DNA of 64,000 nucleotides, taken from an uncultured Eubacteriales bacterium (GTDB lineage: Bacteria > Bacillota > Clostridia > Oscillospirales > Oscillospiraceae). Below the pieces are notes generated by a model. The model saw nothing but the letters and a program-made list of their open reading frames with translations. It was not told the origin of the DNA and did no database searches. Position 1 is the first letter of the stretch. Each line of letters opens with the position of its first letter. Below, piece after piece: positions 52,340 through 61,313 of this stretch. Position numbers and translations under genes: made by a program. The stretch is from assembly GCA_900545815.1 (NCBI GenBank), contig URAM01000001.1, positions 153,725-217,724 on the forward strand, given 5' to 3'.

Positions 52340-53452
52340 TCACTCCCCGGATAAGATCAGCCCTTCCACCAGCCGTGCCGCCCGTTCCAGCTCGGACACG
52401 CTGGCGTACTCCTGGCAGGCGTGGCAGCAGGTCATGCCGGACGCCACCACCAGGCCGGAGATGCCGTGGTGGAAGAAGTGGTTGTTGTCGCTGCCGCCGT
52501 AGGTGACGGTCAATTCACTGGACAATCCCAGGTCAGCGCAGATCTTCTTGAAGCGCTCCGCCACCGGATGGTCAGGCTCCACCCGATAGGCACGGCACAG
52601 GGTCTCGGTGGAAAATACGACCTCAGCGCTCACCGCCTGGGCGGCCTGTTTTACCGTGGCTTCGATCTCCGCCAGTCGTGCCCGGGCACTTCCATCGTCA
52701 AAGCTCCGCACCTCACCGGTGACGCAGCACCGCTCCGGCACCACGTTGTCTGCGCTGCCGCCGGAGATGGTGCCCACGTTCACGGTGGTGTCCCCCACCC
52801 GTCCGCAGGGGATGGACACGATCGCCTGGGCTGCCGCCTGGATGGCGTGGATGCCCAGCTCCGGAGAGAAGGCGGCGTGAGCGGCTCGACCGGTGAACTC
52901 GGCACGAAAAGCCAGGATGGAGGGCGCCTGATAGGCGGCGCTGCCTACGGGGCCGGTCAGGTCTAAGATGTACGCCTCTTTGGATTGGAGGCTGGGAAAA
53001 TCAAAGTGTTGGATGCCGGCGCAATAGGGCTCCTCGGCCACATCGAAAAGCAGTTCAATCGGGCGATGTGCCGCTCCCGATTCCTCCACCGACCGCACTG
53101 CCTCCAAGATGGCCGCCACGCCGGACAGATCATCTGCTCCCAGCACAGTGGTGCCATCGGAGGTGATGGTGCCGTCTGGGTGGAGGGTGGGGTGCTTGCC
53201 CACGGCGGGGTCGACCGAATCCATGTGGGCGGAGAGAAGGATGGGCGGCAAGTCCAATGCTCCGGGGAGGTAACCATAGAGATTTCCGGCGTTGCCGTGG
53301 ATGAGTTCGCCGGTGCCGTCTTCCCGCCACTGGATGCCCAGCTCGTCCAGCTGGTTTTTGATATAGGTACTCACCGCCGCTTCCTGGCGGGAGGGGTTGT
53401 CGATGGAGGCCAGCGCCAGGAACAGGCGGGTCAGTCGGTCAGTGTGGATCAT
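52340..53452 (-). CDS. M20-family peptidase, tripeptidase T-like
   Basis: 370 residues. Zinc motifs LLSAHMDSVDPAVG near 73, GADDLSGVAAILE near 104, DVAEEPYCAG near 138, and GGSDNNHFFHHG near 325. Between them lies the lid/dimer domain (FRAEFTGRAAHAAFSPELG). Similar to PepT and its close relatives, which remove the N-terminal residue from tripeptides. First gene of a pair with the C39-like gene. Confidence 0.9.
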   Translation of the reverse strand: MIHTDRLTRLFLALASIDNPSRQEAAVSTYIKNQLDELGIQWREDGTGELIHGNAGNLYGYLPGALDLPPILLSAHMDSVDPAVGKHPTLHPDGTITSDGTTVLGADDLSGVAAILEAVRSVEESGAAHRPIELLFDVAEEPYCAGIQHFDFPSLQSKEAYILDLTGPVGSAAYQAPSILAFRAEFTGRAAHAAFSPELGIHAIQAAAQAIVSIPCGRVGDTTVNVGTISGGSADNVVPERCCVTGEVRSFDDGSARARLAEIEATVKQAAQAVSAEVVFSTETLCRAYRVEPDHPVAERFKKICADLGLSSELTVTYGGSDNNHFFHHGISGLVVASGMTCCHACQEYASVSELERAARLVEGLILSGE

Positions 53453-53611
53453 TAGGACACCTTCTTTTTTCGGAATAACCTACATAAATACAGGTATTTC
53501 AAGGATACCGGACGCCCGATAGAAAGTCAAGGGGGCGAGTGCAACGAAAACCAGATGGCCAGCAATCGCTTTTTTCTATATCCTTTTTCGGACACTGGAT
53601 CGGCCGATGGC

Positions 53612-53643
53612 AAACGCCCCATCGGATCTCCGATGGGGCGTTT
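53612..53643. terminator. Terminator between PepT-like region and the anti-sigma-like gene
   Basis: Perfect 15-bp stem (53612-53626 with 53629-53643) with a 2-base loop, 10 bases after the stop of the anti-sigma-like gene. Poly-T is present on the plus side; the minus side has GCGTTTGCC. Confidence 0.75.
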
Positions 53644-53652
53644 TTGCCGTTC

Positions 53653-54582
53653 TCATTTCAGCGCCGCCAAAAAGGCGTCAAAGGTCGCCTCCGGCACCTG
53701 CACACAGGCGTCCGGCACGCCGGTGAAGGTCACATAGCCCCCTCGGAACAGGCGCAGGGTGACGGTAACGCCGTTGTCCAGTTTGCAGTACACATGGTAC
53801 AGCTCCTTGCTCAGACCGCCGTCCTTTTTTTCCTCGTACAGGTCGGCTTGGTCGCTGAGCTGGAATGTCGCCTTGTCCATGGCTGCGATGAGCGCTTTGG
53901 CGGCGTCCAGGTCGTGCAAGGTGTGGATGTCCTCCTTGCCGTCGTACCAGGAGTCCTCATCCTCATAGGTCACCGCTTTCAGCCTGTTGGACAGCCCCAG
54001 CCGTTCCTCAAACAGCTCGGAGCCTTGATACAAGGTGATGCCGCTGTTGCACACAAAGAGCTGAATGGCGTCCCCGTCCTCCTTCATGCACAGCAGGAAG
54101 GTCGGGTCGAAGCCGTTGACGGTGTAAAAATCACCGCCTACACTGCCGGCCAGCTCTACATATCCGTCCTCCTTCGTCCACTCATCAATGAGTCCCGTGG
54201 CGGTGCCCACCTTCTCGCCCACCAGGTCGCTGCCGTGATCCAGCCACTCGTACTGGAGATAGCACCGCCCCTGGTAGATGAAGAAGGCCAGCATATCTGC
54301 CGCCACCCCGTCCGGCTGGGACAGGGTGACCTCCGCCTTGGGGATGGTGATGCCCTTGGCGGTCTGGGCGGCGGAGGTAGTGGGGCTGGTGGGCTTATTG
54401 CCGCCCTGACTCCAGGGCCTCCACACGAAAGTGCCCACCACCAGCAGGCACAGGCACGCCGCCAGGGCGCACCATCTGACCCAGGCGGGGCGCTTGGCGC
54501 TCCGTGTCCTCTGGACTTCCTCCACAAAGTCTTCTCGAACGTTGGTGAGGCTGTCGTAGAGTTTCTCGCGTTTGTCTTTCAT
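53653..54582 (-). CDS. Putative anti-sigma factor, membrane-anchored
   Basis: 309 residues from ATG 54582. Residues 1-36 are polar and would be cytoplasmic (MKDKREKLYDSLTNVREDF); one transmembrane helix spans about 37-54; the rest is extracytoplasmic with no recognised domain. ATGA overlap (4 bases) with the ECF sigma gene makes it the probable partner that holds the sigma factor. The cytoplasmic segment is too short for a classic zinc-type anti-sigma domain and has no HxxxCxxC motif. Confidence 0.7.
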   Translation of the reverse strand: MKDKREKLYDSLTNVREDFVEEVQRTRSAKRPAWVRWCALAACLCLLVVGTFVWRPWSQGGNKPTSPTTSAAQTAKGITIPKAEVTLSQPDGVAADMLAFFIYQGRCYLQYEWLDHGSDLVGEKVGTATGLIDEWTKEDGYVELAGSVGGDFYTVNGFDPTFLLCMKEDGDAIQLFVCNSGITLYQGSELFEERLGLSNRLKAVTYEDEDSWYDGKEDIHTLHDLDAAKALIAAMDKATFQLSDQADLYEEKKDGGLSKELYHVYCKLDNGVTVTLRLFRGGYVTFTGVPDACVQVPEATFDAFLAALK

Positions 54583-55136
54583 AAGGTGTAACCCTCCCGT
54601 TCTAACGTCTTGCGCAGGCTGCCCCGCAGGCGGTACATCCGCTTGGCCAGGGCGCTGTGGGTGAGGCCGTAGGCTTGTTCCAACTCTTTCAGCGGTTCCC
54701 CGTTCCAGTAGCGGCGCAGAAAGAGCACCCGATCGGACTGGGACAGGGACGCCAGCCAGCCATTCAAAACCTGGGTCAGTTCTCCTTCCTCCAATCGCCG
54801 CTCCGCCGTCTCGCCGGAGGGGATGCACTCCTCCAGCTCGCTGAACAGGGCTTCCAGACCGGCGTACCGTTTTTGAGCATGGTTCCGCCGCCACCGGTTG
54901 ATGGCCAGGTTGCGCACCACCCGCCCCAGCCACGGGCGCAGCCGCTGGGGGCGCAGGGGCGGTATGGACGTCCACGCTTGCTGATAGGTGTCGCTGACGC
55001 ACTCCTCCGCATCCTCCCGAACAGTCAGGATGTTCTGGGCGATGCGCTGGCAGAAGGAGCCGTACTTGGTGGACGTCTCTGCAATGGCACGCTCATCTCG
55101 GTTCCAATATAAGGTGATGATCTCGGAATCCTCCAT
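54579..55136 (-). CDS. ECF-type RNA polymerase sigma factor
   Basis: 185 residues from ATG 55136 (AAGGAGG 7 bases upstream). Region 2 (about 20-80: DAEECVSDTYQQAW, RPWLGRVVRNLAINRWRR) binds the -10 element and core polymerase; region 4 (about 125-180: SQSDRVLFLRRYWNGEPLKELEQAYG, described in part) binds the -35. Coupled to a putative anti-sigma gene. A GGAAC-N16-CGTC element upstream is a candidate self-recognised promoter. Confidence 0.93.
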   Translation of the reverse strand: MEDSEIITLYWNRDERAIAETSTKYGSFCQRIAQNILTVREDAEECVSDTYQQAWTSIPPLRPQRLRPWLGRVVRNLAINRWRRNHAQKRYAGLEALFSELEECIPSGETAERRLEEGELTQVLNGWLASLSQSDRVLFLRRYWNGEPLKELEQAYGLTHSALAKRMYRLRGSLRKTLEREGYTL

Positions 55137-55182
55137 GGGACAACCTCCTTTCTGGTTTCCTGAAAGGCCTTTCACCTAGAAA

Positions 55183-55207
55183 GACGCAATCTCCTCGGAA
55201 ATGTTCC
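55183..55207 (-). promoter_or_regulatory. Candidate ECF autoregulatory promoter
   Basis: GGAAC, 16-base spacer, CGTC on the minus strand, about 45 bases upstream of the sigma start. This spacing and sequence match common ECF promoters. Confidence 0.45.
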
Positions 55208-55241
55208 CTGGTTTTCAAACATTTCTGCTCCACGCTACCTC

Positions 55242-55270
55242 ACTATACCCCATTCACACCCACCATGCAA
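55242..55270 (-). promoter_or_regulatory. Sigma-A-type promoter of the ECF sigma operon
   Basis: TTGCAT, 17-base spacer, TATAGT on the minus strand. Confidence 0.6.
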
Positions 55271-55279
55271 AAACAACTT

Positions 55280-55308
55280 TTGCAAAACCTCTCCAAATCA
55301 GGTACAAT
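55280..55308 (+). promoter_or_regulatory. Promoter of the CoA-transferase-tdk unit
   Basis: TTGCAA, 17-base spacer, TACAAT, about 45 bases before the ATG. Confidence 0.75.
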
Positions 55309-55352
55309 AGGGGCAGGATACCACGGAAAAAAATCACTTTGGAGGTTTGTCT

Positions 55353-56531
55353 ATGAAAGCATTGGAAGGTCTGAAAATCCTGGATTTCACCACTCTGCTC
55401 CCTGGCCCCTACGCCACCCTGGTGCTGGCGGACTTGGGCGCGGAGGTGCTCAAGGTCAGCTCCCCCAGCAAGCAGGACATCGTGTTGGAGTATGAGCCCT
55501 TCGTGGAGGGCACCGACATCGCTGCCAATGAGGCTTGGCTGGGGCGCAACAAGCGAAATATCTTCCTGAACCTGAAACACCCGAAGGCCATTGCCATCGT
55601 CAAGCAGCTCATCCAGGAATATGACATTGTTATTGAGCAGTTCCGCCCTGGCGTCATGGAAAAGCTGGGTCTGGGCTATGAAGCCCTGAAAGCGGTCAAC
55701 CCCGCCCTCATCTACTGTTCCCTCACCGGCTACGGCCAGACCGGCCCCATGGCGAAAGCCGCCGGTCACGACTGCAACTACCTGGCCCGCAGCGGCAACC
55801 TGGCCATGGCAGGCTATCGGGACGCCGGCCCCGCCCCCATGAACATCCAGATCGCCGACATCTGCGTAGGCTCCATGAACTCGGTGGTGGGCATCCTGGC
55901 GGCAGTCCAGTACCGCAACCGCACTGGCAAGGGGCAGTACATCGACGTGGCCATGCTGGACGGCCTAGTGCCCTTCACTGCCATGGACGGCACCCGTTTC
56001 CTGGCCACCGGCGAGGACTGCGGCAGAGAGTCCCGCCGTCTCAACGGCGGTTCCCTGTACGGCTACTACGAGACCAAGGACGGCGAATATCTCAGCGTCG
56101 GCTCCCTGGAACCCAAGTTCTGGGCGGCCTTCTGCACCGGCATCGGCTGTCCCGACCTCATTGAAGGCACCGTGGAGCCCGAAAACATCGACACCGTGCG
56201 GGAACGGGTGCGCAGTGTACTCAAGACCAAGACGCGGGACGAGTGGACGGCTATTTTCCAGGAGCTGGATTGCTGCGTAGAGCCGGTGCTGTCCCTGAAG
56301 GAAGCGCTGCTGGAGGACGAACACATTCGGGAGCGGAACCTGGTGGTAGAGGTGGAAGTCCCCTGCACCGGCGGCAAAAAGGTCAAGCAGCTTGGCTCCC
56401 CCATGAAGCTGTCCGAATGTCCCGTTACTTACGACCTGGGCGGCTATCCCTTGGGCTATCACACCCAGGAGGTCATGGGTGTGCTTGGGCTGGACTATGC
56501 CGCTCTGAAAGCGGAGGGCGTATTCGACTAA
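55353..56531 (+). CDS. CaiB/BaiF family (class III) CoA-transferase
   Basis: 392 residues from ATG 55353 (GGAGG 7 bases upstream). Opens with the family sequence LEGLKILDFTTLLPGPYATLVLADLGAEV; the catalytic aspartate is in QIADICVGSMNS near residue 168; TGKGQYIDVAMLDG follows. Moves coenzyme A between carboxylic acids, or racemises acyl-CoAs. Substrate not visible and no dedicated pathway genes adjoin; the next gene is tdk, 19 bases on. Confidence 0.92.
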   Translation: MKALEGLKILDFTTLLPGPYATLVLADLGAEVLKVSSPSKQDIVLEYEPFVEGTDIAANEAWLGRNKRNIFLNLKHPKAIAIVKQLIQEYDIVIEQFRPGVMEKLGLGYEALKAVNPALIYCSLTGYGQTGPMAKAAGHDCNYLARSGNLAMAGYRDAGPAPMNIQIADICVGSMNSVVGILAAVQYRNRTGKGQYIDVAMLDGLVPFTAMDGTRFLATGEDCGRESRRLNGGSLYGYYETKDGEYLSVGSLEPKFWAAFCTGIGCPDLIEGTVEPENIDTVRERVRSVLKTKTRDEWTAIFQELDCCVEPVLSLKEALLEDEHIRERNLVVEVEVPCTGGKKVKQLGSPMKLSECPVTYDLGGYPLGYHTQEVMGVLGLDYAALKAEGVFD

Positions 56532-56550
56532 GAGGAGACGAGATTTCAAC

Positions 56551-57147
56551 ATGGCAAAGCTCTACTTTAAATACGGCGCCATGGGCTCCAGCAAGACCGC
56601 CCAGGCGCTCATCACCAAGTTCAACTACGAGGAGCGGGGCATGAAGGTCTGGCTGTTAAAACCCTCCACCGACCAGCGGGACGGCATCCATATGCTCCAC
56701 TCCCGCATTGGCCTGGAAGCTCCGGCGGAGGTCATTGCCCCAGAGGACGACATTTATGCGCTCTACACCCAGCAGGATCACCCGGACGTGGTCATCACCG
56801 ATGAGTGCCAGTTTTTTACGCCTGCGCAGATTGATCAGCTCCGTCGGCTGGTGGACGAGCGGGATCTGCCCGTTCTCTGCTTCGGTCTGCGGACGGACTT
56901 CTTGACCCACCTTTTCCCCGGCTCCCTGCGGCTGTTCGAGCTGGCAGACTCCATCACCGAGATCAAGACCATCTGCGCCTGCGGCTCCAAAGCCACCGTC
57001 AACGCCCGCATTGATAGCAATGGTCATGTGGTCACCAAGGGCGAACAGGTGTTCCTGGGCGGCAACGACAGCTATTTGGCCATGTGCCACTCCTGCTGGA
57101 AAAAACGCATTGCCCAAGAAGCAGCGGAGGGGACAAAGCAGGGGTAA
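56551..57147 (+). CDS. tdk: Thymidine kinase
   Basis: Salvage kinase phosphorylating thymidine. 198 residues, type II. P-loop GAMGSSKT near 10-17, DECQFF near 90, the lasso-domain zinc cysteines CACG and CHSC in the C-terminal part. Consistent with the nucleoside transporter and uridine kinase that follow, although it is separated from them by a promoter. Confidence 0.96.
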   Translation: MAKLYFKYGAMGSSKTAQALITKFNYEERGMKVWLLKPSTDQRDGIHMLHSRIGLEAPAEVIAPEDDIYALYTQQDHPDVVITDECQFFTPAQIDQLRRLVDERDLPVLCFGLRTDFLTHLFPGSLRLFELADSITEIKTICACGSKATVNARIDSNGHVVTKGEQVFLGGNDSYLAMCHSCWKKRIAQEAAEGTKQG

Positions 57148-57213
57148 CTGCATTCAAATCGTCATTTTCACGAAAAGAAGCCGCCCTTTTTGCACTTCTT
57201 TTGCCCAAAATGC

Positions 57214-57242
57214 TTGAACTTCCTTCACTGGCGTGCTATAAT
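57214..57242 (+). promoter_or_regulatory. Promoter of the nucleoside-binding lipoprotein gene
   Basis: TTGAAC, 17-base spacer, TATAAT, about 50 bases before the ATG. Confidence 0.85.
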
Positions 57243-57292
57243 CTGTAACTGTCCAGGAGAAACGGACAAATTTCAAAGGAGGAACTTAACCG

Positions 57293-58471
57293 ATGAAAAA
57301 ATTTCTTGCACTGATTTTGTCTCTGTCCATGGTGCTCGGCTTGACCGCCTGCGGCGGCAGCAAGGCACCCGCCGGCTCTGACGCTTCCACGCCCGCAGCA
57401 ACCGGCTCCACTGCAGCGCCCACCAAAGCCGCCAGCGACTACCAGGTAGCCATGATCACCGACTACGGCGACATCACCGACCAGTCCTTCAACCAGACCA
57501 CCTACGAAGCCTGCAAGGCGCTCTGCGAAGAAAACAACATGAAGTTCAATTACTTCAAGCCCGCTGGGGACTCTGACGCAGAGCGTGTGGCTATGATCGA
57601 GTCCGCCATTGACGAGGGCTACAACGTCATCGTCATGCCCGGCTACGCTTTCGCAGGCGCCATCAAGGAAACTGCCGGCACTTACACCGACACCACCTTC
57701 ATCGCTCTGGACGTCAGTGCTGCTGACTTGGGCGATGATTACAAAGTCCCCTCCAACCTGTACTGCGCCGTCTATCAGGAAGAACTGTCCGGCTATATGG
57801 CTGGCTACGCAGCTGTGAAGCTGGGTTACAAGCACCTGGGCTTCCTGGGCGGCATGGCTGTCCCCGCTGTCGTCCGCTTCGGCTATGGCTTTGTCCAGGG
57901 CGTTGACGCCGCTGCCACCGAAGGCAAGCTCACCGATGTGAAGGTGGAATACGTCTATGGCAACAAGTTCGCAGGCGACCCCGACATCACCGCTTACATG
58001 GATAACTGGTACAAGACTCTGGGCGTTCAGGCTGTCTTCGCTTGCGGCGGCGGCATTTACACCTCTGCTGCTGAAGCTGCGGCAAAGGTCAAGGACGCAA
58101 AGGTCATCGGCGTTGACACCGACCAGTCCGCTATCATCGACAAGGACTACGGCAAGGGCATGACCCTGACCTCCGCTATGAAGGGTCTGGCTCCCACCGT
58201 CAAGCATATGCTCTCCGAAGTGGTTGCCGGCAACTTCGCCAACTACGGCGGCAAGATCGAGACTTTGGGTCTGGTCTCCGGTGACGACACCGAGGCCAAC
58301 TATGTCCAGCTGCCGCTGGAAACCACGCAGTGGGGCGATGGCTTCACCAAGGAGGATTACAAGGCTCTGGTGGCTGATATGTTCGATGGCAAGATCACCG
58401 TCTCCAACGATGTCAAGAACCAGCCCGCAGTCAAGACCGCTCAGGTTCAGTACTACGACAACATCAAGTAA
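57293..58471 (+). CDS. BMP-family nucleoside-binding lipoprotein
   Basis: 392 residues. Signal peptide with lipobox LTAC, lipid cysteine at 20, then a low-complexity linker. BMP/PnrA fold: MITDYGDITDQSFNQTTYEAC near residue 55 (in part), MPGYAFAGAIKETA near 115, and FLGGMAVPAVVRFGYGF near 185. Family members bind purine or other nucleosides for the cognate ABC transporter encoded downstream. A strong hairpin at 58492 separates it from the ATPase gene, so the receptor is probably made in excess. Confidence 0.94.
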   Translation: MKKFLALILSLSMVLGLTACGGSKAPAGSDASTPAATGSTAAPTKAASDYQVAMITDYGDITDQSFNQTTYEACKALCEENNMKFNYFKPAGDSDAERVAMIESAIDEGYNVIVMPGYAFAGAIKETAGTYTDTTFIALDVSAADLGDDYKVPSNLYCAVYQEELSGYMAGYAAVKLGYKHLGFLGGMAVPAVVRFGYGFVQGVDAAATEGKLTDVKVEYVYGNKFAGDPDITAYMDNWYKTLGVQAVFACGGGIYTSAAEAAAKVKDAKVIGVDTDQSAIIDKDYGKGMTLTSAMKGLAPTVKHMLSEVVAGNFANYGGKIETLGLVSGDDTEANYVQLPLETTQWGDGFTKEDYKALVADMFDGKITVSNDVKNQPAVKTAQVQYYDNIK

Positions 58472-58491
58472 TCCTTTTCTCTCACCCTTTG

Positions 58492-58522
58492 GAAGGGCAG
58501 GCGAATGCCTGCCCTTCTTTTT
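58492..58522 (+). terminator. Terminator or attenuator after the binding-protein gene
   Basis: 11-bp stem (58492-58502 with 58507-58517) with loop GAAT, then TTTTT. Confidence 0.85.
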
Positions 58523-58543
58523 ATGAAAAATCCTAAATAAGTT

Positions 58544-58572
58544 TTGAAAAAGCCCCCGTTTTATAGTACAAT
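58544..58572 (+). promoter_or_regulatory. Second promoter, for the ATPase-permease-udk genes
   Basis: TTGAAA, 17-base spacer, TACAAT, about 60 bases before the ATPase start. Confidence 0.7.
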
Positions 58573-58632
58573 ATTACCGGAAGATATCCGATTATTTCTT
58601 CGTATGCGAAAAGAGAGAAAGGTCGTGACAAT

Positions 58633-60171
58633 TTGGAACAGGCATATGCCATTGAAATGCTGCACATCACCAAGCGCTTCCCCGGTATCGTCGCCAATGA
58701 TGACATCACGCTCCAGCTGAAAAAGGGCGAGATCCACGCTCTGCTGGGGGAGAACGGCGCAGGGAAATCCACCCTGATGAGCGTCCTCTTTGGGCTGTAT
58801 CAGCCGGAGGAGGGGATCATCAAGAAGGATGGCCAGGTGGTCAGCATCAAGGACCCCAACGATGCCAATGATCTGGGCATCGGGATGGTACACCAGCACT
58901 TTAAGCTGGTGGAATGTTTCTCCGTCCTGGACAACATCATCCTGGGCGTGGAACCGTGCAGGCACGGTTTCCTGCAAAAGGATGTGGCGCGGAAAAAGGT
59001 GCTGGCTCTGTCCGAGAAATACGGGCTGGCCGTGGATCCGGACGCCCTGGTAGAGGACATCACGGTGGGGATGCAGCAGCGGACGGAAATCTTGAAGATG
59101 CTGTACCGAGACAATGAGATCCTCATCTTCGATGAACCCACCGCTGTGCTCACCGCCCAGGAGATCGACGAGCTGATGCAGATCATGAAGAACCTGGCCG
59201 CCGAGGGCAAGAGCATCCTCTTTATCTCCCACAAGCTCAACGAGATCATGTCCGTGGCCAACCGCTGCTCTGTCCTGCGCAAGGGCAAATACATTGGCAC
59301 CGTTGAAATTGCCAACACCACCCGAGAGGAATTATCCCGTATGATGGTCGGCCGTGACGTGGATTTTGTCGTTCACAAGGAACCGGCCAAGCCTGACAAG
59401 ACTATTTTGGAGGTGGAACATTTGACCGTCCCCTCCAAGCTCCACCACAACGATGCCGTTCGGGACGTGAGTTTTACCGTCCGAGCAGGGGAGATCGTCT
59501 GCATCGCCGGCATTGACGGCAACGGGCAGACCGAGCTGGTCTACGGTCTCACCGGTCTGGAGCAGCCCAAGGGGGGCAAAATCATGCTCAAGGGGCAGGA
59601 CATCACCCACGCCCCCATCCGCAAGCGTTCCACCTCCGGCATCAGCCACATCCCCGAAGATCGCCACAAGCACGGCCTGGTGCTGGACTTCACCCTGGAG
59701 GATAACATGGTGCTCCAGCGCTACTTTGAGCCGGAGTTTGTCAACGGCGCTGGTTTTTTGAAGCGCAAGGCCATCCGAGCCTACGCCCTGCGGCTCATCG
59801 AACAGTATGACGTCCGCTCCGGCCAAGGCCCTGCGACCATCGCCCGCAGTATGTCCGGCGGCAACCAGCAAAAGGCCATCGTCGCCCGTGAAATCGACCG
59901 GAACCCAGATCTGCTGGTAGCCGTCCAGCCCACCCGCGGTCTGGACGTGGGCGCCATCGAGTACATCCACAAGCAGATCGTCGCCCATCGGGACAGCGGC
60001 AAGGGCGTCCTGCTGGTCTCCCTGGAGCTGGATGAGGTCATGGCGCTGGCCGACCGCATTTTGGTCATGTTCGAAGGGGAGATCGTGGGTGAGCTGGATC
60101 CCAAGACCACCACGGCGGAACAGCTGGGTCTGTATATGTCCGGCGCCAAGAGAGAGGGAGTGAAATCATGA
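58633..60171 (+). CDS. Nucleoside ABC transporter ATP-binding protein (YufO/NupO type, two domains)
   Basis: 512 residues with two fused nucleotide-binding domains. First: Walker A GENGAGKST near 40, Walker B ILIFDEPTAVLT. Second: degenerate Walker A GIDGNGQTE near 295, signature MSGGNQQKAIVARE, QPTRGLDVGA. The family normally has this weak second site. Start is TTG at 58633, with AGAAAGG about 10 bases upstream; the next ATG in frame would remove conserved residues. Permease overlaps its end by 4 bases. Confidence 0.93.
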   Translation: MEQAYAIEMLHITKRFPGIVANDDITLQLKKGEIHALLGENGAGKSTLMSVLFGLYQPEEGIIKKDGQVVSIKDPNDANDLGIGMVHQHFKLVECFSVLDNIILGVEPCRHGFLQKDVARKKVLALSEKYGLAVDPDALVEDITVGMQQRTEILKMLYRDNEILIFDEPTAVLTAQEIDELMQIMKNLAAEGKSILFISHKLNEIMSVANRCSVLRKGKYIGTVEIANTTREELSRMMVGRDVDFVVHKEPAKPDKTILEVEHLTVPSKLHHNDAVRDVSFTVRAGEIVCIAGIDGNGQTELVYGLTGLEQPKGGKIMLKGQDITHAPIRKRSTSGISHIPEDRHKHGLVLDFTLEDNMVLQRYFEPEFVNGAGFLKRKAIRAYALRLIEQYDVRSGQGPATIARSMSGGNQQKAIVAREIDRNPDLLVAVQPTRGLDVGAIEYIHKQIVAHRDSGKGVLLVSLELDEVMALADRILVMFEGEIVGELDPKTTTAEQLGLYMSGAKREGVKS

Positions 60172-61313
60172 CAAAAGAACGAACCCCACTGCTGCGCAAC
60201 AAGACCGTGCAGGCGCTGCTGACCTCCCTGCTCTGCATCCTGCTGGGTCTGCTCATCGGCTTTGTTGTGCTGCTCATCATCAACCCCAGCGGTGCCGGTA
60301 AGGCCATCGCCACCATTTTGAAAAACTTCATGACCTACGCCAACGCCGTCCCCCAGAAGAAATACCTGGGCAACACTTTGGCGAAAACAGCTCCCTTGGT
60401 CATGTGCAGCTTATCCATCCTGTTCGCCTTCAAGGTGGGCCTGTTCAACATCGGCGCCGCCGGTCAGTATGTGGTGGGCGCGGGCGCCTGCCTGTACTGT
60501 GCCCTGGCCTGGGGACTGCCCTGGTATGTGTGTCTCATCGCCGCCCTTCTGGCCGGTGCGATTTTGGGCGCCATCTCCGGCCTGCTGAAGGCGTACTGCA
60601 ACGTCAACGAGGTCATCTCCTGCATCATGCTCAACTGGATCAGCCTCTATCTGGTCAACACCATCTTGAGCCAGGTGAAGGAGGAAGCCAGCCCCTACAC
60701 CCTTACCTTGGCCTCCACCAACCCAGACGCCTTTTTGCCCAGTCTGGGGCTGGGGAAGCTGTTTAGCAACAACCAGTACGTCTCCATCGCCATCCCCCTG
60801 TGCATCCTCATCAGCATCGCCGTGTGGGTCTTTTTGGAAAAGACCCGCTTGGGCTACGAGCTGAAGGCCACCGGCGCCAACAAGGACGCCGCCCGCTACA
60901 GTGGGATGCGGGAGAAGAAGAACCTGATCTTGACCATGGCCATCGCCGGCGCTCTGGCTGGCATGGGCGCCGCCTTCCTGTTCCTGACCGGATTTGAACA
61001 GTGGCAGTGCACCCACTCCACCGTCCCCGCCATGGGTTTCAACGGCATCGCCGCCGCCTTCCTGGGCGGCTTGCACCCCATCGGCTCCATCTTCTCCTCC
61101 TACTTCATCCAGCATATCACCAACGGCGGCGCATATGTGGACAAGACCATGTACTGTGCCCAGATCTCCGATCTGATCTCGTCCATCATCATCTACCTGT
61201 GCAGCTTCGGCTTCTTCTTCAAATACGTCCTCAACAAATGGCTGGATCGCCGAGAGGAACAGCAGAACAAGAAAGCCCAGGCGGCCGCTGAGAAAGGAGG
61301 TCAGGCAGAATGA
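60168..61313 (+). CDS. Nucleoside ABC transporter permease (YufP/NupP type)
   Basis: 381 residues, about ten transmembrane helices; BPD_transp_2 family. Motifs include FKVGLFNIGAAGQY near 90, ISGLLKAYCNVNEVIS near 138 and LGYELKATGANKDAARY near 228 (ATPase contact). Ends in a charged Gln/Lys-rich tail. Starts ATGA-overlapped with the ATPase gene and ends overlapping the second permease. Confidence 0.93.
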   Translation: MTKERTPLLRNKTVQALLTSLLCILLGLLIGFVVLLIINPSGAGKAIATILKNFMTYANAVPQKKYLGNTLAKTAPLVMCSLSILFAFKVGLFNIGAAGQYVVGAGACLYCALAWGLPWYVCLIAALLAGAILGAISGLLKAYCNVNEVISCIMLNWISLYLVNTILSQVKEEASPYTLTLASTNPDAFLPSLGLGKLFSNNQYVSIAIPLCILISIAVWVFLEKTRLGYELKATGANKDAARYSGMREKKNLILTMAIAGALAGMGAAFLFLTGFEQWQCTHSTVPAMGFNGIAAAFLGGLHPIGSIFSSYFIQHITNGGAYVDKTMYCAQISDLISSIIIYLCSFGFFFKYVLNKWLDRREEQQNKKAQAAAEKGGQAE

